Of a stretch of DNA of 15,308 nucleotides, positions 6,144 to 13,270 are shown piece by piece. Origin of the DNA: an uncultured Clostridia bacterium (GTDB taxonomy: Bacteria > Bacillota > Clostridia > Christensenellales > Pumilibacteraceae); NCBI GenBank assembly GCA_947589145.1, contig CANQCB010000026.1, positions 1 to 15,308 on the forward strand, in the 5' to 3' direction. The notes beneath the pieces were generated by a model that saw nothing but the letters and a program-made list of their open reading frames with translations, was not told where the DNA came from and made no database searches. Position 1 is the stretch's first letter; every line of letters begins with the position of its first letter. Both the position numbers and the translations under genes were made by a program.

Positions 6144-8970
6144 TTTTTCCGCAGCAATCCTTATATTTTTTGGGTGTTCCGTCCTCGTAGCACGCGCCGC
6201 AGGGGCAAGGATCGTTTCTGGACGGAAGTTTGCTCTTTACTATGGTCTCCTTCGACGGAGTGAACTTCTTTCCGTCCGTAGCCGCGCCTGCGGAGGTCTC
6301 CTCCGCTACCTGCTTGCGGCGTTCTACTTTTTCGTTACGCTGAATACCGGATATATGAGTAAGTGTTGCCACAATATTCTCCTGTATACGCGCAACCATA
6401 TTTTCGAACATTTCATAGCCTTCTTTCTTGTAAATAAGAATGGGATCCTGCTGACCGTACGCGTACAATCCGACATTTCGGCGAAGGTCGTCCATCTCGT
6501 CTATGTGCCCCGTCCACTGTCCGTCTATTACGCGAAGGAACAGGTTACGTTCGTATTCGGCAATATTGAATTCGGCCTCTTCCGCCTGTTTGCAAACTTC
6601 GTCGTATCGAGCGAGTACGTTTTCCGTGAGCTTGTCGCAGAGTTCCTCAAACGACAGCGAGGAAAGAACGGTATCGGAGAAATATACCTCGCCTTTCGGG
6701 ACAATGGCAAGTTTTTTGCTTATGTCCTGATTGAGTCCTACGATATCCCAATCGTTCCAATCCTGTTTTGCGTTGCAATGATCGGAAATTACTTTCTTTA
6801 CCTGATCCTTGATCATTTTGAGGATCTGTTCGTGTACGCTCTCGCCGCGAAGGACTTTATTCCTCTCGTCGTAAATAATCTTACGCTGAGTGTTCATAAC
6901 GTTATCATATTCGAGGACGTTCAAACGACGGCTGTAATTGATGCCTTCGAGTCGCTTCTGCGCCATTTCGATTGCGCTTGAAAGCAGGCGCGACTCAATG
7001 GGATCTTCATCTTCGCCCGAAATATATTCGGCAAGGCGTTTTATCCTCTCTCCACCGAACAGCCTTATCATCTCGTCGTCTACCGAAAGATAGAATACCG
7101 ACGAACCGATATCGCCTTGACGACCGGAACGGCCGCGGAGCTGGTTATCTATACGGCGCGACTCGTGTCTTTCCGTACCGATTATGCGCAAACCGCCCAC
7201 CGCTTTGACTTCTTCTTTTTCCCTATCTGTCTGCTCTTTATATTGAGCAAAGAGCTCGTTGTATTTTTCGCGCGCTTCGAGAACTTCCGTTCCGCTCGCC
7301 ATTCTGTCCTCTTCGCGAACACGGAATTCGTCCTCGGGCGAAATCGTCATGTGCGACACCGCAAGTTCTATGACTTCCTCGGGTATTCCGTCTTTTTTCA
7401 TTTGTCCGCGCGCAAGGTATTCCGCATTACCGCCGAGCAGTATATCCGTACCACGACCTGCCATGTTCGTCGCAATCGTCACCGCGCCGAAACGACCGGC
7501 CTGCGCGACGATATCCGCTTCGCGTTCATGGTTCTTTGCGTTGAGCACGTTATGCGCAATTCTTTCCTTACGAAGCATTTTTGACAAATGTTCGCTCTTT
7601 TCCACGTTCGTAGTACCCACGAGCACAGGTTGACCGCGATCCGAGCACTCTTTTATATCCGCAACGACGGCGCGGAGTTTGGCGTCCTCGTTCGCGAATA
7701 CTTTATCCGTTTCGTCCACACGGTGATTGGGAATGTTGGGCGGTATAACGACGACGTCAAGACCGTAAATTCCTTTGAATTCCGTTTCCTCCGTCTTTGC
7801 CGTACCCGTCATGCCCGACAATTTGTTATACAAACGGAAGAAATTCTGGAACGTAATCGTCGCAAGTGTCATATTTTCGCCTTGTATCTTTACGTTTTCT
7901 TTTGCTTCGATCGACTGGTGAAGTCCGTCGCTGTAACGGCGGCCGGGCATAAGACGACCCGTAAATTCGTCGACAATGACGATTTCTCCGTCTTTGACTA
8001 TATAGTCGACGTCGCGCTTCATAACGTAATTTGCGCGCAAAGCGTTGTTTATGAAGTGGTTAAGCTCACTGTTTTCCGCGTCCGCAAGGTTTTCTATGCC
8101 GAACTCGCGCTCCGCTCTTATGATACCGTTCGTCGTGAGAGAAACGGCGCGCTTTTTCTTGTCCACCTCATAGTCGCCGTCGGGTTCTTCGTTGGGGTTC
8201 AACGGTTTGCCTTCGTCATCGACGTTGGTAGACGCGCGAAGTCTGCGCACGAAACGCTGTGCGGATTGATAAAGAGAACTCGAATCCTTGCCCTTTCCGC
8301 TTATGATCAAAGGCGTTCTTGCTTCATCGATAAGAATGGAGTCCACCTCGTCCACGATACAAAAGGCGTGTTCTCTCTGCATCTTCTGCTCTTCGTACAC
8401 AACCATATTATCGCGCAAATAGTCGAAGCCGAATTCGTTATTCGTTCCGTAAGTTATATCGCAAGAATATGCGTTCTTCTTGGATTCCCTCGGCTGATCG
8501 GGATATATTACGCCGACCGTCATACCGAGGAACTTGGGGATCTTTCCCATCCACTCTGCGTCACGGCGAGCAAGATAGTCGTTTACCGTGACGATATGAA
8601 CGCCCTTTCCCGTCAATGCGTTCAGATATGCCGGAAGCGTTTCGGTCAGGGTTTTACCTTCGCCCGTCTTCATCTCGGCTATGCGGCCTTGGTGAAGTAC
8701 GATACCGCCCATAAGCTGTACGTCGTAATGTCTTAAACCGATTACGCGCTTCGAAGCCTCGCGCACGACGGCATACGCTTCGGGAAGCAAGCTGTCGAGC
8801 GTTTCCCCTTTTGCGAGGCGGCTTTTGAATTCGGGCGTCATAGCCTTCAATTCGTCGTCGGTCATTGCCTCGAACTTAGGTTCGAGTTCGTTGATTTTTG
8901 CAACGGTTTTTCTCAGTCTCTTAATGTGACGTCTGTTGTCACCGCCGAGAATCCATTTAATAAGTCCCAT
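6133..8970 (-). CDS. secA: Preprotein translocase ATPase SecA
   Basis: SecA is the motor that pushes preproteins through SecYEG. This copy has 945 residues. It shows Walker A MKTGEGKT (100-107), the DEVDS Walker B/DEAD-type box (207-211), the NBD1 segment DYLARRDAEWMGKIPKFLG near 131-149, and the NBD2 motifs TNMAGRGTDI and GTERHESRRIDNQLRGRSGRQGD. The C-terminal tail carries a SEC-C zinc motif (C922, C924, C939, C940), which in the family contacts SecB, phospholipids or ribosomes. Between the cysteine pairs are 14 residues rather than the usual eight, including an extra Cys927. The start is ATG at 8970 with AAGGAGA six bases upstream. It lies 36 bases after pheA and overlaps prfB by 11 bases. 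Confidence 0.98.
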   Translation of the reverse strand: MGLIKWILGGDNRRHIKRLRKTVAKINELEPKFEAMTDDELKAMTPEFKSRLAKGETLDSLLPEAYAVVREASKRVIGLRHYDVQLMGGIVLHQGRIAEMKTGEGKTLTETLPAYLNALTGKGVHIVTVNDYLARRDAEWMGKIPKFLGMTVGVIYPDQPRESKKNAYSCDITYGTNNEFGFDYLRDNMVVYEEQKMQREHAFCIVDEVDSILIDEARTPLIISGKGKDSSSLYQSAQRFVRRLRASTNVDDEGKPLNPNEEPDGDYEVDKKKRAVSLTTNGIIRAEREFGIENLADAENSELNHFINNALRANYVMKRDVDYIVKDGEIVIVDEFTGRLMPGRRYSDGLHQSIEAKENVKIQGENMTLATITFQNFFRLYNKLSGMTGTAKTEETEFKGIYGLDVVVIPPNIPNHRVDETDKVFANEDAKLRAVVADIKECSDRGQPVLVGTTNVEKSEHLSKMLRKERIAHNVLNAKNHEREADIVAQAGRFGAVTIATNMAGRGTDILLGGNAEYLARGQMKKDGIPEEVIELAVSHMTISPEDEFRVREEDRMASGTEVLEAREKYNELFAQYKEQTDREKEEVKAVGGLRIIGTERHESRRIDNQLRGRSGRQGDIGSSVFYLSVDDEMIRLFGGERIKRLAEYISGEDEDPIESRLLSSAIEMAQKRLEGINYSRRLNVLEYDNVMNTQRKIIYDERNKVLRGESVHEQILKMIKDQVKKVISDHCNAKQDWNDWDIVGLNQDISKKLAIVPKGEVYFSDTVLSSLSFEELCDKLTENVLARYDEVCKQAEEAEFNIAEYERNLFLRVIDGQWTGHIDEMDDLRRNVGLYAYGQQDPILIYKKEGYEMFENMVARIQENIVATLTHISGIQRNEKVERRKQVAEETSAGAATDGKKFTPSKETIVKSKLPSRNDPCPCGACYEDGTPKKYKDCCGKNAQ

Positions 8971-9006
8971 TTATGTCTCCTTGTATCGCCGATCACAGGT
9001 GTTTCT

Positions 9007-9798
9007 TTATAATGTCGGATATTGTCCGAGAAATTTGAGCGAAAGCGTGAGCGAAGTCAATTCGTCGACGACCTCCGCTAATTTTTTACGGTCGAGATTG
9101 GAATCGAAGTCCACGAAAAATACATATCTGCCGAGTTTCGACTTATGCGGACGCGACTCTATTTTTGTCATGTTCAAGCCGAAGTCGTTTATCTTATTCA
9201 GCGGAGCGACGAGCGCGCCCGGTATGTTGCGCGTTTCGAAAACGATACTGCATTTGTTGCCGTCGAGAGACGCTTCGTTTCCGAGAAGCACAAAACGAGT
9301 TGAATTGTTCCGATTATCCTCTATATCGCTTTTCAGTACGGTCTGACCCGCCGCAGGCGTCCGCGCTATCGCCGCAACGCTGTTGTCCTTTATGAGCATG
9401 AGAGCGGCGGCCGTACTGTCGACGGATATAATTTTCGCTTGCGGTAATTCTTTGCGTAAGAACTCGGCACATTGTGTTATCGCCTGCGCGTGCGAGTATA
9501 CCGTTTTTATATCGCCGATCTCCGCCCCTTCCGCGCCAATCAGATTTTGCGGTACGGAAAGTACGGTTTCCGCCTTTATATACAGATGAAAGGACCAAAG
9601 CGCGTCCAGAGTGTCCGCAACGCTTCCGCCGCATGAGTTTTCTATCGGACAAACGACGTAGTCGCAATTACCGTTCGCCACCGCCTCAATCGAGGAATAG
9701 ATCGTCGGATAACCTATAAGCTCGCCGTTTTTGCCGAACTTGCAAGCCGCGGCATAGGTATGCGTATATTTATCTCCGAGATATGCGATTTTACTCAT
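9007..9798 (-). CDS. pheA: Prephenate dehydratase with ACT regulatory domain
   Basis: The enzyme converts prephenate to phenylpyruvate in phenylalanine synthesis. It is the monofunctional form of 263 residues, with no chorismate mutase domain. The catalytic lobes span about 1-175 and include PIENS (51-55), SHAQA near 102-106 and the catalytic TRF motif (167-169). An ACT domain follows from about 183, with GALV (194-197) and ESRP (214-217), the motifs that bind phenylalanine for feedback inhibition. The start ATG overlaps the stop of the Rho-like gene by eight bases (ATGAGTAA) and has GGAG eight bases upstream, so the two genes share a transcript. No leader peptide or attenuator is seen, so control probably rests on the ACT domain and on the shared promoters. 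Confidence 0.96.
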   Translation of the reverse strand: MSKIAYLGDKYTHTYAAACKFGKNGELIGYPTIYSSIEAVANGNCDYVVCPIENSCGGSVADTLDALWSFHLYIKAETVLSVPQNLIGAEGAEIGDIKTVYSHAQAITQCAEFLRKELPQAKIISVDSTAAALMLIKDNSVAAIARTPAAGQTVLKSDIEDNRNNSTRFVLLGNEASLDGNKCSIVFETRNIPGALVAPLNKINDFGLNMTKIESRPHKSKLGRYVFFVDFDSNLDRKKLAEVVDELTSLTLSLKFLGQYPTL

Positions 9799-10921
9799 TT
9801 ATACGCTCCGTAAAATCCGTTAATACGTTATCGGGGTCGGCGTCGGTCATTCCCGAAAGCGCTCTGAATATTTTCTTGTGTCGAATCAATCCGCACATAC
9901 GCGCCGACTCCGTATTGACGAGTTCGCTTACGACAATATTATTACCGTTGAAAACGATTTTTGCCTGCGCGCCGCGATTGACTTTCGTAAAAGATATGAC
10001 GGTCAATGAGGCGTCAGCCGTTGCCTTTACCGATCTAAGGAACGCGGAGGGGTCGTAATCGGCGGAGAAAATCACCAAAGCCGCTGGGATTTTGCATTCG
10101 ACGGTTCTTTTCATTATGGACAAAAGAAAGTCGTATTCGCCACGGTCGCCGTCCACTATCATAGACTCCGGATTTATCACGGGCGCAAGCGCGCTTTTGC
10201 ATTCGTCGGACACGCCTTCGAAAATGCCGAAAACGTTTCCTTCAAAACTCATATAAAGTCCTTTAAGCAAATCCGCCGCCGCTTTTTCGATTTGCGAAAA
10301 GTTGCTCATGGAAAGTCCGCCGACAGAGAGCGATTGCCCTTCTCCCAAGCAAAGAATGTTGCGGATTATGCCTATTATCGCATTATTGCCCGAAATACGG
10401 ATCTTTTGCGAAGGAGTTACCGCGCCTATTTTGGAAAAATCCGTACGTTTTTTTGACGCAAGAGGCGTCAAATCGTTGATATACTTGATATCTTTCAAAA
10501 TACGGATATTGTTTTGAGGCAAAAAACCGAAATTTCCGATAACCCTATCGCCGTCGGAAAGTCCGCACGATTGCACCATGTCGAGAGTTACATATACGTC
10601 GGCTTCCGGAATAACGCAAAAAGGATCGCGCCGCAAAACGCCGTCCCCTTCCGGGAACGATCGAAAGTAACCTATTGCCATTTGCGTGCGACTTTTCGAA
10701 GCCGTCTTCGGATCGAGTGCTTTACGCTCCTCGAACCGAAAATCGTATATGCTGTCCTTGCCCTTAATAAGCCCGAGTTCCAATTCGCGACGGCGAACCG
10801 CCTCGTCGAGCTGCGCCTTATTAAGCATTGTAGGAGACTTTACTCCGATCTGCTTTGCATATTCACGCTCGGTTCGAATGTTAGAACCTTCGCCGCTTTG
10901 ATCCAATTTCAATCTTGCCAC
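9791..10921 (-). CDS. Rho-like protein with degenerate ATPase domain
   Basis: This 376-residue protein reads as a diverged transcription terminator Rho. Residues 18-50 resemble the SAP-like Rho N-terminal helical domain. Residues 84-152 follow Rho's cold-shock-type RNA-binding domain: GYFRSFPEGDGVLR matches GVLEIL-x-DGFGFLR, VYVTLDMVQSCGLSDGD matches VYVSPSQIRRFGLRTGD, and NDLTPL matches FENLTPL. GEGQ at 193-196 aligns with Rho GRGQR and ASLTVI at 304-309 with GGSLTI. The Walker A expected after GEGQ (APPKAGKT) is replaced by GGLSMSN, the Walker B LLDS region reads VIFSADYD, and the Q/R-loop segment is largely deleted. It is therefore predicted to bind RNA but not to hydrolyse ATP. The start is GTG with no SD site, six bases after a -10 box. 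It overlaps pheA by eight bases. Homology is judged by eye; function is unknown. Confidence 0.75.
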   Translation of the reverse strand: MARLKLDQSGEGSNIRTEREYAKQIGVKSPTMLNKAQLDEAVRRRELELGLIKGKDSIYDFRFEERKALDPKTASKSRTQMAIGYFRSFPEGDGVLRRDPFCVIPEADVYVTLDMVQSCGLSDGDRVIGNFGFLPQNNIRILKDIKYINDLTPLASKKRTDFSKIGAVTPSQKIRISGNNAIIGIIRNILCLGEGQSLSVGGLSMSNFSQIEKAAADLLKGLYMSFEGNVFGIFEGVSDECKSALAPVINPESMIVDGDRGEYDFLLSIMKRTVECKIPAALVIFSADYDPSAFLRSVKATADASLTVISFTKVNRGAQAKIVFNGNNIVVSELVNTESARMCGLIRHKKIFRALSGMTDADPDNVLTDFTERINE

Positions 10922-10927
10922 GGATAG

Positions 10928-10957
10928 AGTATATCATACAGTGGCGCAAGTTGTCAA
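10928..10957 (-). promoter_or_regulatory. Promoter before the Rho-like gene, predicted leaderless
   Basis: On the minus strand a perfect -35 TTGACA (10952-10957), an 18-base spacer and -10 TATACT (10928-10933) preceded by TGA form a strong extended -10 promoter. Six bases separate the -10 from the GTG start, so the expected +1 is the first base of the coding sequence. It would drive the Rho-like gene, pheA, secA and prfB independently of tatD-dtd. Confidence 0.75.
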
Positions 10958-10996
10958 TGCGTATTGTTAAAATATTGCAAGTTTGGTGCCAATTTA

Positions 10997-11440
10997 TTAA
11001 ATTTTTGTATCATATATGATCGTTACGGGTCCGTCGCAAAGCTGATAAATCTTCATATCCGCGCCGAAAATTCCCATTTTGACGGTAAGCCCCGATTCGC
11101 GCAGTTTTGCCGCCGCATATTCGTAAAGATATTGCGCTCTGTCCGGGGTTTCGGCGGATGAAAAACTCGGGCGATTGCCTTTGGATATATCGCCGTACAA
11201 AGTGAATTGGGAGACGAAAAGCACCTCGGCTTTTTCCGAAAGCGCGGAATAGTTCATCTTACCGCTTTCGTCCTCGAATACGCGGAGATTTGCGATTTTT
11301 TTGACCGCCGAATCGCAGTCCGCTTCCACGTCGCCTTTCCCCACGCCGAAATATACGACAAGACCTTTTTTAATTTCGCTTATGACTTCGCCGCCGACAG
11401 TCAGTCGGGCGCTGTCTACGCGTTGAATAACAACTCTCAT
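10997..11440 (-). CDS. dtd: D-aminoacyl-tRNA deacylase
   Basis: Dtd removes D-amino acids (and mischarged glycine) from tRNAs, acting as a homodimer in the cytoplasm. The product has 147 residues, the normal family length, and starts MRVVIQRV, the usual N-terminus. The substrate-site motif SQFTLYGD (77-84) is intact. The cross-subunit Gly-cisPro motif is present as CDGPVT (135-140), where the common form reads NDGPVT, so an asparagine is replaced by cysteine. FGADM before it is as expected. The ATG overlaps the tatD stop in an ATGA arrangement, with GGGGG five bases upstream, so translation is coupled to tatD. A 75-base gap with a promoter separates it from the Rho-like gene. Confidence 0.96.
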   Translation of the reverse strand: MRVVIQRVDSARLTVGGEVISEIKKGLVVYFGVGKGDVEADCDSAVKKIANLRVFEDESGKMNYSALSEKAEVLFVSQFTLYGDISKGNRPSFSSAETPDRAQYLYEYAAAKLRESGLTVKMGIFGADMKIYQLCDGPVTIIYDTKI

Positions 11441-12198
11441 AATCCCCCCATTTTACGAAAAAGTCTCCGAGCGTTTTCCGTCGTTATCCGCTCGATTTCC
11501 GCTATCGTCGATTTTCTCTCCGCCGCAAGTTTTTCTATTACGTACCGCACGTATGACGGATAGTTGAGCGTGCCGCGATGAGGCGTCGGCGTAAGATACG
11601 GACAGTCGGTTTCCGCCAGCAAAAGTTCGTTCGGCACGGCTCGAATCGCTTCGCCGCGATTGGCGTTCTTGTATGTTATCGGCCCGGCAAATGAGATATA
11701 AAAGCCGAGTTTGACATATTCCCTCGCAATTTCCGCGGAAGAAGAAAAGCAATGCATTACGAGCCCGTTGTGAATTTTATGGGCCCATTGTTTCAGAATG
11801 GGCAGCATATCTCCGTCGCAATCACGAGAGTGAATAATGATCGGCAAGTCGGTGAAAGTCGCGATTTCAAGTTGCTCTTCAAACGCCTTTTTTTGCTCGT
11901 CGCGCGGAGGATCGTCCCAATGATAATCCAACCCTATCTCCCCGTACGCTACGGTTTTCGGCATACTCGCAAGCGATATTATTTCGTCGTAACCGCTCTC
12001 ATGAGATATCTCGGAGGGATGAACTCCCACCGCGGCAAATACGCGATCATGTTTTTCGGCGAGTTCCGAAGCGCGCTTGGAACTTGCGGTATCATATCCG
12101 ACGGTAACTACCGCCTCCAATCCGTCGCGTTCGAAGTCTGCAATTACCTCTTCGGCGTTGTATCTGTCGTCCGTTAAATGGCAATGTGAATCTATCAT
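11437..12198 (-). CDS. TatD-family metal-dependent hydrolase (DNase)
   Basis: This is a TIM-barrel metallohydrolase of the TatD/YcfH family; characterised members are 3'-5' exonucleases with roles in DNA repair or tRNA processing. I take the start at 12198, giving 253 residues beginning MIDSHCHL, the normal N-terminus. A longer frame from 12237 would add 13 residues unlike the family and would cover the promoter. Metal ligands are H5 and H7 (DSHCHL), E87 (GEIGLDYH), H123 (IIHSRD), H149 (MHCFS) and D198 (AETDCPYL). The gene has no SD site; its ATG lies six bases after TATAAT, so the transcript is probably leaderless. It overlaps dtd by four bases and is divergent from aqpZ. The exact substrate cannot be read from sequence, so no gene symbol is given. 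Confidence 0.93.
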   Translation of the reverse strand: MIDSHCHLTDDRYNAEEVIADFERDGLEAVVTVGYDTASSKRASELAEKHDRVFAAVGVHPSEISHESGYDEIISLASMPKTVAYGEIGLDYHWDDPPRDEQKKAFEEQLEIATFTDLPIIIHSRDCDGDMLPILKQWAHKIHNGLVMHCFSSSAEIAREYVKLGFYISFAGPITYKNANRGEAIRAVPNELLLAETDCPYLTPTPHRGTLNYPSYVRYVIEKLAAERKSTIAEIERITTENARRLFRKMGGL

Positions 12199-12204
12199 AA
12201 GCAA

Positions 12205-12233
12205 ATTATAGCAAATAATTGCGACTTTCACAA
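12205..12233 (-). promoter_or_regulatory. Promoter of tatD-dtd, predicted leaderless
   Basis: On the minus strand a -35 TTGTGA (12228-12233), a 17-base spacer and perfect TATAAT (12205-12210) preceded by TGC form an extended -10 promoter. The ATG of the TatD gene begins six bases after the -10, so +1 should coincide with the A of ATG. A hexamer ATTTGC occurs twice, overlapping the -10 box, and a GCAA-TTAT-TTGC palindrome sits beside it; these could be an operator. Confidence 0.72.
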
Positions 12234-12282
12234 GCATTGAAAATATAAATTTCGATATACTCGCGAATTAGTCTTCGTATTG

Positions 12283-12311
12283 TTGACATAATATATCAAT
12301 GGTGCTAAAAT
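12283..12311 (+). promoter_or_regulatory. Promoter of the aquaporin gene
   Basis: A perfect -35 TTGACA (12283-12288), a 17-base spacer and -10 TAAAAT (12306-12311) preceded by TGC form a strong extended -10 promoter. Transcription would begin near 12318, leaving a leader of about 16 bases that is nearly all ribosome site. It is divergent from the tatD promoter, with about 50 bases between the two -35 boxes. Confidence 0.8.
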
Positions 12312-12318
12312 TCAAGTC

Positions 12319-12324
12319 AAGGAG
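12319..12324 (+). promoter_or_regulatory. Ribosome binding site that sets the aquaporin start
   Basis: AAGGAG is immediately followed by an ATG at 12325, which is too close to use, and by a second in-frame ATG at 12334 after nine bases. The spacing therefore favours 12334 as the start. Confidence 0.8.
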
Positions 12325-12333
12325 ATGAAAAGT

Positions 12334-13035
12334 ATGTTAAAAAAATGTATTGCGGAATGCATCGGCACAATGGTTCTCGTTGTGTGCGGTTGCGGAGTTG
12401 CGGTAGCGACAAATGGTAATCTTGTCGCTACGGCATTGGCTTTCGGCTTTGTAATAGTCGCAATGGCATACTCTATCGGAAACGTTTCGGGTTGTCACGT
12501 TAACCCTGCCGTTTCGATAGCGATGTTTGTCAGCGGCAAAATGAAGCTCAAAGAGTTTGCCTTCTATGTATTGAGCCAGATCATCGGCGCAATAGTCGGC
12601 GCGGCGATTGTAGCGCTCTTCTGCGGCAGCTTCCAAAATTTGGGCGGAAATGAGGTTCAGTCGCTTCTTACGGATAATTTCGGAAACGTTGGTTCGTTGT
12701 TTGTCGGACTTGCCGTTGAGATCGTTCTTACGTTTATTTTCGTTCTTGCCATTATGGGCGTTACGAGTAAGACCGAGAACAAAGCCGTTACCGGTATTGT
12801 CATCGGCCTCAGCCTCACGCTCGTGCACCTGCTCGGAATAAACCTTACCGGCACTTCGGTCAACCCCGCACGTTCCTTGGGGCCTGCCTTGTTGCAAATG
12901 TTCGGCGGTAAATTCGAAGCTATTTCGCAAATCTGGATATTCATTATAGGACCGCTTGCCGGCGCAGTGCTTGCCGCGTTCGTTTACAAATTCATCGAAA
13001 CGAAGAAGGCCGACAAAGAGTTGAAAGAAGATTGA
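12334..13035 (+). CDS. aqpZ: AqpZ-type aquaporin (MIP family water channel)
   Basis: The 233-residue protein is a six-helix MIP channel with the two half-helix motifs NPA at 57-59 and 177-179, the latter followed by Arg180. Aligning by eye with E. coli AqpZ, the aromatic/arginine filter is F37, H165, T174 and R180. This is the water-selective set, and it argues against a glycerol facilitator, which would have G/F at the His and Thr places and an Asp after the second NPA-R. The start at 12334 is chosen because the SD sits nine bases upstream. It is a single-gene unit with a strong promoter and its own terminator, divergent from tatD. It should form tetramers in the cytoplasmic membrane and speed water flow. 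Confidence 0.95.
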   Translation: MLKKCIAECIGTMVLVVCGCGVAVATNGNLVATALAFGFVIVAMAYSIGNVSGCHVNPAVSIAMFVSGKMKLKEFAFYVLSQIIGAIVGAAIVALFCGSFQNLGGNEVQSLLTDNFGNVGSLFVGLAVEIVLTFIFVLAIMGVTSKTENKAVTGIVIGLSLTLVHLLGINLTGTSVNPARSLGPALLQMFGGKFEAISQIWIFIIGPLAGAVLAAFVYKFIETKKADKELKED

Positions 13036-13066
13036 GCGTTTGAGGATAAAAACGGATAATTCATTC

Positions 13067-13096
13067 AAAAAGGATAGCAGAATTGCTATCCTTTTT
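13067..13096. terminator. Bidirectional intrinsic terminator between aqpZ and the GIY-YIG unit
   Basis: A perfect 13-bp inverted repeat (13067-13079 and 13084-13096, loop GAAT) has five A on the left and five T on the right, so it works as a terminator in both directions. It ends aqpZ from the left and the convergent GIY-YIG unit from the right. Confidence 0.93.
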
Positions 13097-13100
13097 CCGT

Positions 13101-13202
13101 TTATGTAACCACGATTTTCTCAAACCCCTCCCCGTCACCGTAATATGTTGAAATATAACGAATCTGACCGCCGATTTCTTCCGAATGCTTAGGGCGTTTC
13201 AT
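13101..13202 (-). CDS. Possible 33-residue small protein
   Basis: I do not recognise this product. The ATG at 13202 is preceded by AGGGA seven bases upstream. The peptide is MKRPKHSEEIGG followed by a tyrosine- and glycine-rich middle (YYGDGEG) and ends EKIVVT with TAA. The stop lies four bases before the bidirectional terminator stem, so the ORF would fit as the last gene of the GIY-YIG transcript, 68 bases after it. The frame is also open for 12 codons before the ATG, so it could instead be the tail of a decayed gene. The call rests on ribosome site, position and plausible composition only. Confidence 0.35.
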   Translation of the reverse strand: MKRPKHSEEIGGQIRYISTYYGDGEGFEKIVVT

Positions 13203-13270
13203 AGGCGATTCCCTATCGAACTGAAATACAGAATATCAATAATGGCAATTTCTTGATAAATTACATAGTA

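Noticed and set aside
5505..8736. Long open frames on the plus strand opposite prfB and secA (for example 5505-6263 and 7588-8736)
   Set aside because: They mirror the codon structure of secA and prfB, whose motifs are unmistakable. The antisense products match no family and have no ribosome sites.
8971..9006. The pheA-secA gap, checked for a promoter or terminator
   Set aside because: Only the secA ribosome site is visible in the 36 bases; there is no hairpin and no paired -35/-10.
12199..12237. A longer TatD-family start at 12237
   Set aside because: The extra 13 residues are unlike the family N-terminus, no ribosome site precedes that ATG, and the extension would cover the promoter.
12325..12333. 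The first ATG of the aquaporin frame
   Set aside because: It directly abuts AAGGAG with no spacer; the ATG at 12334 has proper spacing and gives the usual N-terminus.
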